Shown here in pieces: positions 42,178-49,980 of a stretch of DNA of 64,000 nucleotides; position 1 is the stretch's first letter, and each line of letters opens with the position of its first letter. The position numbers were made by a program, and so were the translations under genes. The DNA comes from Micromonospora orduensis (GTDB lineage Bacteria > Actinomycetota > Actinomycetes > Mycobacteriales > Micromonosporaceae): assembly GCF_006228125.1 (NCBI RefSeq), contig NZ_VDFY01000230.1, positions 1 to 64,000 of the forward strand. The letters run 5' to 3'. The notes under the pieces were generated by a model. That model saw nothing but the letters and a program-made list of their open reading frames with translations, made no database searches and had not been told where the DNA came from.

Positions 42178-42522
42178 TCAGAGATCGATGGTGTGGTGGC
42201 CGCAGTCGAGCACGTATGCGGCGGTGGGGTCAGTGGCTCGATTGGTCGTGTACTCCCGGACCACGCGCCGCTCGGTCGCGCATTCCTGGCAAGGCCGCGT
42301 CTCCTCCTTGGCGACGTAGCCGGGCGCTGGCGCGGTCTCCCGGAGCGCCACCTCAAAGGTCCGGCCGTCCGAGAGGAGGATGCCGAAGCAACGGTCACCC
42401 TCCTCGTGGGCCACGTCCCAGACGGTCACCTCGCCGGCAACCGGGAGCGGTCCGGCCGCAACGCGGTCCATCAGCGCGTACGCCAGGACCTCCGTCACCC
42501 GAGCTGTGTCGATCTTGTCCAT
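42178..42522 (-). CDS. Hypothetical element protein with CxxC pair
   Basis: 114 aa, GGAGGG 8 nt before the ATG. RPCQECATERRVVREY has a CxxC and VLDCGHHTIDL a Cys-His-His near the end, together a plausible zinc-binding site. It ends 12 nt before the next gene. A 19-bp palindrome lies 57 nt upstream of its start. Function not recognised. Confidence 0.65.
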   Translation of the reverse strand: MDKIDTARVTEVLAYALMDRVAAGPLPVAGEVTVWDVAHEEGDRCFGILLSDGRTFEVALRETAPAPGYVAKEETRPCQECATERRVVREYTTNRATDPTAAYVLDCGHHTIDL

Positions 42523-42579
42523 CTCGGTCCCTCCTGAAGTTGATCTTGATCAGGACCGACTATCGACCAAATCTGGCCA

Positions 42580-42598
42580 GATGGAAACCGTTTCCATC
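42580..42598. promoter_or_regulatory. 19-bp palindrome, probable operator
   Basis: GATGGAAACCGTTTCCATC is a perfect dyad around a single central base, upstream of the 42522 start. Its GGAAAC/GTTTCC half-sites resemble operators of LacI-type regulators, but no such regulator is encoded in the element. It probably controls the leftward genes ending at 41200. Confidence 0.55.
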
Positions 42599-42724
42599 AA
42601 CGCTCGGCGCGTCGTGTGGTTTACCTGCACAAACAACGAACGCCACCGGCCGCAAGGGAACGTCTGCAAATGTGGGTCTCGTTGGCGAGGCTCCACGCTA
42701 GGGCCGTTTCCTGGCGCATGTGCT

Positions 42725-42754
42725 GCACCCCCAACCCGAGGCGGTTGGGGGTGC
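42725..42754 (-). terminator. Terminator hairpin after small element gene
   Basis: GCACCCCCAAC at 42725-42735 pairs perfectly with GTTGGGGGTGC at 42744-42754. It sits 5 nt after the stop of the 63-aa gene and ends the integrase-containing operon on the minus strand. Confidence 0.75.
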
Positions 42755-42759
42755 GAGCG

Positions 42760-42951
42760 TCAGCCGGTGTAGGTGCGAGCGCGGTCCGCCGCCACGGTGA
42801 CCTCAAACTTGGAGGTCGGCACGGCGCTGTCCGCGAACGTCAGCACCAGCTCCTGCACGGCCGGGCCAGGGCCGTAGGTGGTCCGGAACTTGGCGCTGAC
42901 CAGCGTCACGTTCAGGTTGACCTCGGTAACGGTCGGGTGGGTCTGTGCCAT
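42760..42951 (-). CDS. Small hypothetical protein (63 aa)
   Basis: AAGGAGAAAGAG just before the ATG is a good ribosome site. The protein starts MAQTHPTVTEVNLNVTLVSA and is rich in Thr, Val and Ala, predicted mainly beta. It is the last gene before a terminator hairpin and directly follows the integrase gene. Not recognised. Confidence 0.6.
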   Translation of the reverse strand: MAQTHPTVTEVNLNVTLVSAKFRTTYGPGPAVQELVLTFADSAVPTSKFEVTVAADRARTYTG

Positions 42952-42971
42952 CTCTTTCTCCTTCTCTTGCG

Positions 42972-44246
42972 TTACTGCGTGCCGGTCGGCCGCAGGGGTC
43001 GGACGTTGCTGGGCTGGGGTTTGGGCGCCGCAGGTCGAGCCGCGAAGATGTGCGGCGCATCCTCATCCGGCGGGATCAGGTGGGCGTAGAACTTCTGCGT
43101 GGTCTCGTAGCTGGCGTGCCCCATCTGCTCCGACAGCCGCTCGATCTTTCCGCCCGCGTCGAGCCACAGCGCGGCGAACGTGTGGCGGAGGTCGTGCAAC
43201 CGGGTGGCCTCCGGCAAGCCCGCGGCAGCCAACGCAGGCTTGAAAACGTTGCGGTAGAACGCACCCGGCTCCACCGGCTCGCTCCAGTTCAGCCGGAACC
43301 CACCCCGGACCTTCCGCCCGTCCGGCCCGGTCGTGTAGGTCGCTCCCGGCTTCCGGTTCGGGAACAGCGGAGCGCGCGGCTCCTCGGCTCGCTCGTGGGT
43401 GCCGGACAGGTACTCCGCGAGGTCCGCCGCGAGCCACGGCGGCAGCTCCACCCGACGGGTGCTCTCCTCGCTCTTGGGCGTGTCCTCGACCCAGCCGCTC
43501 TTGGTCTTCCGGCGGGTGCGATGCACGTCCACGTACCCGCGCCAGGTCTCCTTGGCCCGCCACAGCTTGACGTCCGCTACGTCCAGACCGGCCAGCTCTC
43601 CTGCCCGCAGCCCGGTGTACGCCAGGAACCGCACCATGAAGCCGTACGGCTCGGGTGCCGCTGCCGCGAGCGCTTCCACCTGGCTCGCGTCCAGGAACAC
43701 CGCCCGGAACTTCGGTTGCTTGTTGGGCTTGCGGCCGGGAGTCCGCCGGAGGATCGCCGGGTTGGCCGGCAGCACCCCATCCTCCGCCGCTAGCTCCAAG
43801 ACCGCTCGGAAGGCCGCATAGACGTTGCGGACGGAGTTGGCCCGGCTCATCCGGCGAGGCGAGCGGCTGTCTGCCGGAAGGCACCCGCCCTTCATCAGCC
43901 TCGCCCGGAACTCCCGACAGTCGCTCGCCCGGATCTCCGAGACCGGCCACCCCCGGAAGAACTCCCGCGCGTGGAGCAGCGCCGAGCGGTACCGCTCCGC
44001 CGTGTTGGCCTTGACCGTGGCGGAGACCTCCTCGATGTACTTGTCCGCGTAGGCATCAAAGGTGGTCTTGCGGTCGGTCGGGCTGACGCGACTCTCCGAC
44101 TTGAGGTTGCGCAGGATCCAGTCGTTGGCCTCCGCCTCGGTGGTGAAGGTGCGGCGAGGTCGGTGCTCCCGGCCGTTGACCTTGTACCGCCAGCGGACCT
44201 CCCACTGCCCGCCGGAGGTCTGCTTGGGGATGGGTAGCTTCCTCAT
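42972..44246 (-). CDS. int: Tyrosine integrase
   Basis: 424 aa from the ATG at 44246 (GAGGAGC upstream). It has an N-terminal AP2-like arm-binding part (GGQWEVRWRYKVNGREHRPR, 20 residues), a SAM-like core-binding domain, then the catalytic domain with Arg in YTGLRAGELAGLD, HDLRHTFAALWLDAGG (His-x-x-Arg), GHAS and the nucleophile Tyr in QKFYAHL. It catalyses site-specific recombination into tRNA-Arg(CCT), as shown by the flanking 46-bp repeats. It is coupled to the upstream gene by an ATGA overlap. Confidence 0.93.
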   Translation of the reverse strand: MRKLPIPKQTSGGQWEVRWRYKVNGREHRPRRTFTTEAEANDWILRNLKSESRVSPTDRKTTFDAYADKYIEEVSATVKANTAERYRSALLHAREFFRGWPVSEIRASDCREFRARLMKGGCLPADSRSPRRMSRANSVRNVYAAFRAVLELAAEDGVLPANPAILRRTPGRKPNKQPKFRAVFLDASQVEALAAAAPEPYGFMVRFLAYTGLRAGELAGLDVADVKLWRAKETWRGYVDVHRTRRKTKSGWVEDTPKSEESTRRVELPPWLAADLAEYLSGTHERAEEPRAPLFPNRKPGATYTTGPDGRKVRGGFRLNWSEPVEPGAFYRNVFKPALAAAGLPEATRLHDLRHTFAALWLDAGGKIERLSEQMGHASYETTQKFYAHLIPPDEDAPHIFAARPAAPKPQPSNVRPLRPTGTQ

Positions 44247-44443
44247 GCCGCGCTCCTCACGGTCGCCGGTCGCTCGCAGGTCGGGCACCAGACCGAGGAG
44301 CCGGGTACCGCTGCGGGGTAGTAGTCCCGGACGCACCCGCACGACAGGACGGCCGAAGTCGGGCGCTGCTGGCTGATCTGCTTGTTCTCCTTGGCCCGCC
44401 AAGGCGTGACGTTGACGGACCGCTTACTGGCGCGGGGGTTCAT
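44243..44443 (-). CDS. Small zinc-ribbon-like protein
   Basis: 66 aa. GAGGAGGT 6 nt before the ATG. VLSCGCVRDYYPAAVPGSSV (20 residues) followed by WCPTCERPAT gives two cysteine pairs, a likely zinc ribbon. Its stop overlaps the integrase start and its own start overlaps the next gene upstream, so these genes form one tightly coupled operon. Confidence 0.65.
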   Translation of the reverse strand: MNPRASKRSVNVTPWRAKENKQISQQRPTSAVLSCGCVRDYYPAAVPGSSVWCPTCERPATVRSAA

Positions 44444-44619
44444 GCCAGACCTCCTCGCGTTGCGGCGTTGTAGATCCGGCGGACCGTCTTGGTGTGCCAC
44501 GGTCGCCCGTTCGGGCTCGCGACACCCTCCCGATGGAGGCGAGCCGAGATGGCGGTGAAGGTCAGGCCCGCCCGGTGCTCGCGGACGATGCGGTCAACCA
44601 GGGCCGCGTCGAGGCTCAC
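44440..44619 (-). CDS. Small recombinase/HTH-like protein
   Basis: 59 aa from the GTG at 44619. AISARLHREGVASPNGRPWH (20 residues) followed by TKTVRRIYNAA matches the C-terminal 'recombinase' HTH segment of large serine recombinases: a short domain that places one DNA-binding helix. It may be a split-off part of such a protein or a DNA-binding accessory. Overlaps on both sides (GTGA upstream, ATGA downstream). Confidence 0.6.
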   Translation of the reverse strand: MSLDAALVDRIVREHRAGLTFTAISARLHREGVASPNGRPWHTKTVRRIYNAATRGGLA

Positions 44620-45380
44620 GACTCCACCTCCGCCGAGCGCTGGTAGATGGCGCGGACCGCTGCTGGGCGCCACCTCGGCGAGCCGCCGGGAGTCTCGACG
44701 TTGTCCGCGTCGAGCTTGGTGGCGATGCCCGCGTAGGTCTCGCCCGCTCGGCGTAGCTCCACGATCCGAGCGGCTACCTCCTCGGGCACGGTGGACTGCC
44801 GGCCGAGCCGCTTGCCCTCTGCCCGAGCGCGGGCCAATCCCTCCCGCGTCCGGCGGGAGATGAGCCGCCGCTCCTCCTGGGCTACGGCAATCTTGATGTT
44901 GGCGGTGAGCTGGGTCTCCTCATCGGCGCTGTCGTAGCCGTCGCAGGACAGGAGCCGCACGCCCGCGTCCCTGCACTCCGCTTGGAGGTCCGCGCCATCC
45001 TTGACCGAGCGGGTCACCCGGTCGATGGCCCGGATGAGCATCGCGTCCGCAGCGCCCATCTCAACGGCCGTGATCGTGGCCGCCCGCCCGAGCATCCGCG
45101 CGGTCCGTCGGGTCGAGACCACATCCATCATCACGGTCACGAGGTCCCAGCCGTTGGCCTCGCTGTACCGGCTGAGGTAGTCGATGCCCGCCCGGAGGCC
45201 GTGGCCGTGGCGGCTCTGCTCCTCGGTCGAGACTCGGACGTACCCGATCACGCGCAGAGGTGTGTCGGTAGGTGCGCCCGTTTGGCCTCTCCCGGCCTGC
45301 GGGCCGTTCCGGCTCCGCCCGGAGGGGGTCACCCCTCCCGCACCGCTACGGCCACGCGAGGCGGCCTCGGTCTTGCCCAT
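44616..45380 (-). CDS. Serine recombinase (resolvase family)
   Basis: 254 aa from the ATG at 45380 (AGGAGGAG upstream). After a ~50-residue low-complexity start, the catalytic domain begins VIGYVRVSTEEQSRHG with the nucleophilic Ser. RAIDRVTRSVKDGADLQAEC (20 residues) is the conserved Arg-rich block. The C-terminus (EEVAARIVELRRAGETYAGI, 20 residues) is the HTH. It is unusual for the element to encode both serine and tyrosine recombinases in one operon; this one may resolve multimers or act as an invertase. Confidence 0.88.
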   Translation of the reverse strand: MGKTEAASRGRSGAGGVTPSGRSRNGPQAGRGQTGAPTDTPLRVIGYVRVSTEEQSRHGHGLRAGIDYLSRYSEANGWDLVTVMMDVVSTRRTARMLGRAATITAVEMGAADAMLIRAIDRVTRSVKDGADLQAECRDAGVRLLSCDGYDSADEETQLTANIKIAVAQEERRLISRRTREGLARARAEGKRLGRQSTVPEEVAARIVELRRAGETYAGIATKLDADNVETPGGSPRWRPAAVRAIYQRSAEVES

Positions 45381-45393
45381 CACTCCTCCTGGT

Positions 45394-45464
45394 CGGTAGA
45401 CGGTAGACGTCAAGTTCGCAAAACGGACATCTACCGTCTACCGTACGCCACGTCCACTATGGAC
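45394..45464. promoter_or_regulatory. Inverted repeats upstream of serine recombinase (res-like)
   Basis: CGGTAGACGGTAGA at 45394-45407 is perfectly inverted at 45430-45443 (TCTACCGTCTACCG), and each arm is itself a tandem CGGTAGA repeat. A second dyad, GTCCACTATGGAC, is at 45452-45464. Recombinase genes often have their res/crossover sites just upstream, with several dyads. It could equally be the operator of the leftward operon. Confidence 0.5.
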
Positions 45465-45510
45465 AGTTATGACCGGGCTCCGCCGCTGAAATCCGTGCAG
45501 GGCAAGGGAT

Positions 45511-46149
45511 CTAGCGCCAGCTGTCCGGCAGCTTGTCGTCCGCCGGGACGACTCGGACCGGCTCGCCGCTCCGGTCGTAGACCTCACCGGAGACCGGCGT
45601 GCCGGGATCCTCGCTCCAGGCGAACGTCCCTTGCCGCCGCTCGACCGGCACGGGAGGTGCGGCGGTGGCCTCCGCCTTGACCGCAGCCTCCACCTCCTCA
45701 ACAGATCCGGAAAACTGGCGCTTGAGCACCTCGCTGCCGATGGCTCGGACCTCATCCTCAGATGCCAGCTCGAAGATGCTCTGGATCGTCTGCTCCCACG
45801 GCTTGAGCTCCAACGACACCTGGATCTCGCCCTTGAAGCCCGCCCGCTCCAGGGCCCACGTGATCGCCTTTAGCCGGTCGGAGGCGGACACGCGAGCATC
45901 CCGAGCGATCCCGAGCAGCATCTCCATCAGCTCATCCCGAGCCTCCCGCAGTTGCTCCTCCGCCTTCCGCCGGGCAGGAGTTCCCCTGGCCGCTCCGTGC
46001 ATCGGGCAGACCGTCGCCCCGTCAACCGCCCACCGCTTACACCGCTTCCCGGACCGCTTGGAGGTAGCCGTACATTGCGCCATCCGGCCACGGCCGGTCT
46101 TGCTATCCACCTTCCGAGCGCTATCAACCACCGAGGACACCACCCTCAC
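45511..46149 (-). CDS. Terminase-small-subunit-like zinc protein
   Basis: 212 aa. MAQCTATSKRSGKRCKRWAV (20 residues; the start may be this Met at about residue 23) then GATVCPMHGAARG resembles the Cys-Cys...Cys-His-Gly lead found on many actinophage terminase small subunits. A helical core follows (DELMEMLLGIARDARVSASD, 20 residues; RLKAITWALERAGFKGEIQV). The C-terminal half is acidic. The similarity is by pattern only. If correct, the element could redirect a helper phage's packaging. Confidence 0.5.
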   Translation of the reverse strand: MRVVSSVVDSARKVDSKTGRGRMAQCTATSKRSGKRCKRWAVDGATVCPMHGAARGTPARRKAEEQLREARDELMEMLLGIARDARVSASDRLKAITWALERAGFKGEIQVSLELKPWEQTIQSIFELASEDEVRAIGSEVLKRQFSGSVEEVEAAVKAEATAAPPVPVERRQGTFAWSEDPGTPVSGEVYDRSGEPVRVVPADDKLPDSWR

Positions 46150-46313
46150 CTCCCCACCTTCCGCATAGCCCGAGCGATTGCAGCCCTACAGCGCTCCGGT
46201 CCGGCCCACAGCAAGACCTCATCCGCAGCCGAGAGCCGTTCGGCGACCGGCCGACCTCCATCGGTCGCTACCCGAGCCGCCGCCTCGATCCGGTCGATCA
46301 ACTCCACTTTCAT
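46146..46313 (-). CDS. Small helical protein (55 aa)
   Basis: GAGGAGG lies just before the ATG at 46313. The protein (MKVELIDRIEAAARVATDGG, first 20 residues) is helical and mixed charge. The next gene starts inside its stop codon (GTGA). Not recognised; possibly a partner of the terminase-like protein. Confidence 0.55.
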   Translation of the reverse strand: MKVELIDRIEAAARVATDGGRPVAERLSAADEVLLWAGPERCRAAIARAMRKVGR

Positions 46314-46394
46314 CCCTCCTCGCGTCGTACGTCGGCGGGGCCCTAGAGAGGCCCCTAGCCGTACTTGGTACGCCCTCAAGATCGCGTAGTTGGT

Positions 46395-46550
46395 CCGTCG
46401 TAGCTCCGCGAAATTGGGAACGACCAGGGCAAACACATCAAGATCCGCTAATCCGTCGTAGCTCCGTCGTTGCTCGCGTCGTAGCTCCTCCGCTCAAGAT
46501 CGGCGAAGTTGCGCGCGACCAGGGCAAATACCGAAACCGTCGTAGCTCCG
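46395..46550. repeat. Iteron-like composite repeat array
   Basis: CGTCGTAGCTCC occurs four times, starting at about 46396, 46454, 46477 and 46538. Two copies continue as ...GTCGTTGCT, and two are followed by GCGAA(A/G)TTG...CGACCAGGGCAAA. The whole looks like two diverged ~83-bp units. It occupies a gene-free stretch directly at the 3' end of the PrimPol replicase gene. Such arrays usually bind a replication initiator, so this is the best candidate for the element's replication origin. Confidence 0.65.
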
Positions 46551-46558
46551 TCGTTGCT

Positions 46559-48715
46559 TCACCCCGCCACCTCGCCCGGCTCCCGGACGTACTGATAGAC
46601 CGCAGCCGTAGACCCGGAGGTGCCACCCTTCTTGCCCGGGATCTTGACCGCGCGCTCCGCCTTGACCATCGCCTCCAGTTGCCGCCGGACCTTGGCCTCA
46701 ACCTGGTCCGACTCCACCCGAGCGCCGCCGTAGATGGCCTTCACGACCTGCCGGACGGTCATGCCCTCCACGGGACCGGCCTGGAGCGCCATCAACGCCG
46801 TCACCTTGGGGCTGATGGTCTCGGAGCGGCCGACCGAGTGAGAGTGCGAGATCATCAGCGGTCCGACCTTCCCGAGCGGCTGCTTGAGGTGCTTGACCTC
46901 GACCTCCTCCGCGCCCGGCAGGCCATCGAGGAAGATGACCGAGCCAGCACCCGCCGTCAGCCACCGCGAGCCGAACACGTCGGCCAGTTCGTTGGGGGTC
47001 TTGTTCTGGCCGTTGGACTTCCGCTGGTGGTGCAGGCCGACCCAGTTCATGCCCCGCGCCAGGACCTCCTGCATGGCCAAGTTCAGACCCGAGCCGGTGG
47101 CGTCGTCTGACAGTGATGTCGCGAGATCCTTGTAGCTGTCCACGTACACGTCCGCGATGTCGCTGCCGAACTCCGCGCGGATCCAGTCCGCGAGCGCGGC
47201 AGGAGAGGACAGGATGTCCACCGGCACCGGGCCGTTCCACACCTCCAGCCGTTCCGCGAGGAGATCCCGGTGCTCCTCGCCGACCATCCGCCCCAGCGAC
47301 CGGGCAGCCTGCGCGGGCCGGTCCATCGCCAGGTACAGCGCCCGCCCCTCCGCAGGCACGACGGGCAAATCCCACAACGCCTCGCCGAGACCGATCCGAG
47401 CGAGTAGGAGCTGTTGGAGCGTCGTGGTCTTACCGACACCGTCGCCGCCAGCAATGAGCAGCGCCTCGCCGGTGATCCACAAGACCTTCTGCCCCTCGCC
47501 CCAGATGGCCGGCAGACCCTCGCCCAGCTCGGCCAGGAACTCCGCCCCGGACATCCGGCGGCTGCGCTTGGACAGGCTCAGCAGCTCCTTGTACCGGCGA
47601 GCGTCGAACAGCTTCTTGGCCTGGTAGCGATGCTCCATGTCCTCGGCGAGCCGGAGCACAGCGGACGTACCGGCGTCATCGCCTCCGCCAACCTCCGTCG
47701 AGCCGAGGAGGTCGCACCAATCCTCCTCATCCCGAGCACCGAACTCGTGGACCGTCTTGGCGACTGCGGCGCCCAACATCCGGTTGAACTCCGCGTGCGC
47801 CTTGGCCAGCGACTCCCGCCGAGCCTTGCCGTCCACCCCGGAGACCTCGGCCAAGAACTGCTTGCGGAAGATGCCCACCGCGGCATGCAATCCTCGGTGT
47901 CCCTTGGCGCTGTCGCGGACCGCCTGCCACAGACCGTCCCGCGTGAGGTCGTGCGCTCCGTCGGCCCCACGCAGGGACAGCTCTCCGGCCGTCTTGACGA
48001 TGACGCTCGCCATCTGCCGGCACGGTTCGGCGGAATCCTCGGCGACCCACGCGGCAACCTCCGCCTCCGGCAGCTCCGGCGCACCCTCGCCGGAGATCGG
48101 GTCATCCCGCAGCAGGTACCGATCCCACTCCTCCGGCAGCCACGGCAGCTCCTCCGGCTCCGGGATCTCATCCGCCACCTCGATCCCGTCCGGGCCAAAC
48201 CACCGGTACCGCTCGCCGCTCGGGTGGAGCGATGGAGCGCAGATGGCGTAGCGGTGTCCGTACTGGACGAACTCGATGCCGCCGCCATCGTCGGCGGCAG
48301 GCTTCCCTCGCCTCCGCGCAGGCTGGCACCGGAACAGATAGATGCCCGAGGTCCCATCGATACGGGAGCTGGAGCGCCAGGTGGGCGGGAGAGCACCGAG
48401 CCGGTCTTGCAGCCGCTGGAAGGTCTCGGCTCCCGGCTTGTCGTCGTAGGCGTCAACGTCCACGCCGATCAGGCCCGGTCCGAGGCGGAGAGCGATGTTG
48501 CCGACCGGCAGCGTCACCCCGCGCTCCTGGTCCACCGTGAACCGCCCGGACCCAACCCACGCCTCGACCTGCTCCCGGCTCGGCTGCGGGTTACTCCACC
48601 CCGTCACGCCATCGGGCACCGGAGCCTTCTTGCTGGGTGGTAGCGGGATCGGACGCCAGAAGTTTGGATCCGCCTCCGCGTAATCGCCAGCAGCGACCTT
48701 GTACGGGGTGCTCAT
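46559..48715 (-). CDS. Bifunctional primase-polymerase with RepA-like helicase domain
   Basis: 718 aa. The N-terminal ~250 residues are a PrimPol domain: GVDVDAYDDKPG (two catalytic Asp), EFVQYGHRYAICAPSLHPSG (20 residues). The centre holds a RecA/RepA-type ATPase: LLIAGGDGVGKTTTLQQLLL (Walker A, 20 residues) and ADVYVDSYKDLATSL (Walker B). The C-terminal ~90 residues look like a winged helix (MTVRQVVKAIYGGARVESDQ, 20 residues). One protein thus combines primase and helicase, typical of phage satellites and small integrative plasmids. It ends at the repeat array and is ATGA-coupled to the small gene upstream. Confidence 0.88.
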   Translation of the reverse strand: MSTPYKVAAGDYAEADPNFWRPIPLPPSKKAPVPDGVTGWSNPQPSREQVEAWVGSGRFTVDQERGVTLPVGNIALRLGPGLIGVDVDAYDDKPGAETFQRLQDRLGALPPTWRSSSRIDGTSGIYLFRCQPARRRGKPAADDGGGIEFVQYGHRYAICAPSLHPSGERYRWFGPDGIEVADEIPEPEELPWLPEEWDRYLLRDDPISGEGAPELPEAEVAAWVAEDSAEPCRQMASVIVKTAGELSLRGADGAHDLTRDGLWQAVRDSAKGHRGLHAAVGIFRKQFLAEVSGVDGKARRESLAKAHAEFNRMLGAAVAKTVHEFGARDEEDWCDLLGSTEVGGGDDAGTSAVLRLAEDMEHRYQAKKLFDARRYKELLSLSKRSRRMSGAEFLAELGEGLPAIWGEGQKVLWITGEALLIAGGDGVGKTTTLQQLLLARIGLGEALWDLPVVPAEGRALYLAMDRPAQAARSLGRMVGEEHRDLLAERLEVWNGPVPVDILSSPAALADWIRAEFGSDIADVYVDSYKDLATSLSDDATGSGLNLAMQEVLARGMNWVGLHHQRKSNGQNKTPNELADVFGSRWLTAGAGSVIFLDGLPGAEEVEVKHLKQPLGKVGPLMISHSHSVGRSETISPKVTALMALQAGPVEGMTVRQVVKAIYGGARVESDQVEAKVRRQLEAMVKAERAVKIPGKKGGTSGSTAAVYQYVREPGEVAG

Positions 48716-48912
48716 CGGTCCGCCCGCCGTGCATTTGCGTCCTTGGACAGCGCTAGCGCGGTCGGCGTGGTGTCGAGGATGGCGCGCACCTCTGCCAAAT
48801 CCTCTTGGATCTCGCGGAAGTAGGCAGCCCAAGCCGCACGGACCTCCTGGCCCTCATCAATTACGACACTCACCGTTCCGCCGTAGCGGCAACTCGTATC
48901 GTCGCGTAGCAT
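48712..48912 (-). CDS. Small helical protein coupled to replicase
   Basis: 66 aa from the ATG at 48912, with GGAGGT 8 nt upstream. VRAAWAAYFREIQEDLAEVR (20 residues) is amphipathic helix. Its stop overlaps the replicase ATG. Not recognised; possibly a regulator of replicase translation or a partner. Confidence 0.6.
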   Translation of the reverse strand: MLRDDTSCRYGGTVSVVIDEGQEVRAAWAAYFREIQEDLAEVRAILDTTPTALALSKDANARRADR

Positions 48913-48972
48913 TAGCGCTACCTCCAATGGTGTTTAGGTGCCCCCGGAATTGCCCGCCGGGGGTGCCGCCAT

Positions 48973-49161
48973 TTAGCGGCGAGCCTTCTTCTGTCGGTTC
49001 TCGATTGCCTCAGCCACGAGCCGACGCGTGACCCAGGAAGCTGGACGGTCGTCCCGCTCCGCTTCTGCCTCGACGTAGGCCAGTTGTTCGTCGGTAAGGT
49101 GGACCGCCACTCGTCCAGCGAACTCACGCGGGCGGCCACGCTTCCTCTTGGTCTCTTGCAT
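48973..49161 (-). CDS. Ribbon-helix-helix (CopG-like) DNA-binding protein
   Basis: 62 aa. After a basic start (MQETKRKRGRPREFAGR) the ribbon VAVHLTDEQLAYVEAEAERD (20 residues) and second helix SWVTRRLVAEAIENRQKK fit the RHH fold. GGGAGGGA precedes the ATG. Probably a copy-number or transcription regulator for the replicase operon immediately downstream. Confidence 0.75.
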   Translation of the reverse strand: MQETKRKRGRPREFAGRVAVHLTDEQLAYVEAEAERDDRPASWVTRRLVAEAIENRQKKARR

Positions 49162-49176
49162 TTCCGGTCCCTCCCT

Positions 49177-49341
49177 TTACCTGTCCTCGAATGGCACCCA
49201 GCAGGTATCGCACACAATCTCGTCATCCTCGTTGAAGCCTGCGAACTCGCCTTTAGGTATGAACTCCCCGCAGTCGGCACAGCGACTGCCCGAGCGAGTT
49301 ACGAATTGACCCGGCGGCACATAGATAGATTCAATGGACAT
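49177..49341 (-). CDS. Small zinc-ribbon protein (54 aa)
   Basis: Below the usual 60-aa ORF cut-off but well supported. The ATG at 49341 is followed by SIESIYVPPGQFVTRSGSR, then CADC, GEFIPKGEFAGFNEDDEIV and CDTC, then WVPFEDR and a TAA. Two CxxC pairs 22 residues apart are a classic zinc ribbon. The stop is followed 4 nt later by the ribosome site of the RHH gene, so the two are likely co-expressed. Confidence 0.65.
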   Translation of the reverse strand: MSIESIYVPPGQFVTRSGSRCADCGEFIPKGEFAGFNEDDEIVCDTCWVPFEDR

Positions 49342-49434
49342 GCCTCAGCCCTCACTCCTCCAATAAGTGAGGTCCTGGCATCCCTGTGCTCCTTGGACCT
49401 ACGTCGAACTATATACGCATTTTAGGAAACGCGC

Positions 49435-49908
49435 TTATTGGTCGGTAATGGCAATTAATGGGCCGGTTTCCAGCTCCGGCGGCTCCTCCTCGGTCTCCTC
49501 GCAGCCGGGACCGTGGTCTAGCACGTAGTCGAGGGTGCCGCCGTCGTCCGCGTCCGCCTCGACGGACCACCGGCAAGCAGGTCCGCAGGCCATGACGTCG
49601 GCGAGGCGGGCCAAGGTGGCCTCAGTGTCGGCTAGCCGGACCTCCCAGAAGGCACCATCGAGCGCGCTGACCAACTCGCCCACGTCGAGGCCAGCGCGGT
49701 AGTAACTCAACGGGACCGGCACGAGGAGCTGGCGGATAAATGTTGAGCGGTACTCCTCCGCCCGCCGGTCCCATTGGGATGCGCTGTCCTCGACCACTAC
49801 GTGAACCGCCAGCAGTTCGGCGCGCATTCGGTCAGGGTCGATTTGGTACAGGACAACGTGATTCGGCAGCGCCGCCGCCATTCCGCAAATTCGGTAAGAT
49901 TCAGACAC
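49435..49908 (-). CDS. Hypothetical element protein (157 aa)
   Basis: Starts at the GTG at 49908; GGAGGAGG lies about 12 nt upstream, a little far. The protein is acidic with paired Cys in MACGPACRWSVEAD and a C-terminal acidic stretch (PGCEETEEEPPELETGPLI). No family recognised. It is the second gene of the group that starts at the excisionase-like gene. Confidence 0.6.
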   Translation of the reverse strand: MSESYRICGMAAALPNHVVLYQIDPDRMRAELLAVHVVVEDSASQWDRRAEEYRSTFIRQLLVPVPLSYYRAGLDVGELVSALDGAFWEVRLADTEATLARLADVMACGPACRWSVEADADDGGTLDYVLDHGPGCEETEEEPPELETGPLIAITDQ

Positions 49909-49940
49909 GAGACCTTGCCTCCTCCTTCACCGGTGAAAAG

Positions 49941-49975
49941 TGCCCCGCTCGGACTCGCACCCCGAGCGGGGCACC
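49941..49975 (-). terminator. Terminator hairpin after coiled-coil gene
   Basis: GTGCCCCGCTCGG at 49941-49953 pairs perfectly with CCGAGCGGGGCAC at 49963-49975, starting 6 nt after the stop of the 49981 gene. Confidence 0.8.
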
Positions 49976-49980
49976 ACCAT

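Noticed and set aside
46337..46355. GGGGCC...GGCCCC hairpin near the repeat array
   Set aside because: A short hairpin of a kind common in this GC-rich genome. Not counted as part of the origin array because it lacks the CGTCGTAGCTCC motif.
49420..49431. TTTAGGAAAC inside the element, identical to the attachment core
   Set aside because: Only ten bases match and the flanks differ. A chance match is plausible in 64 kb, and nothing else suggests a third attachment site there.
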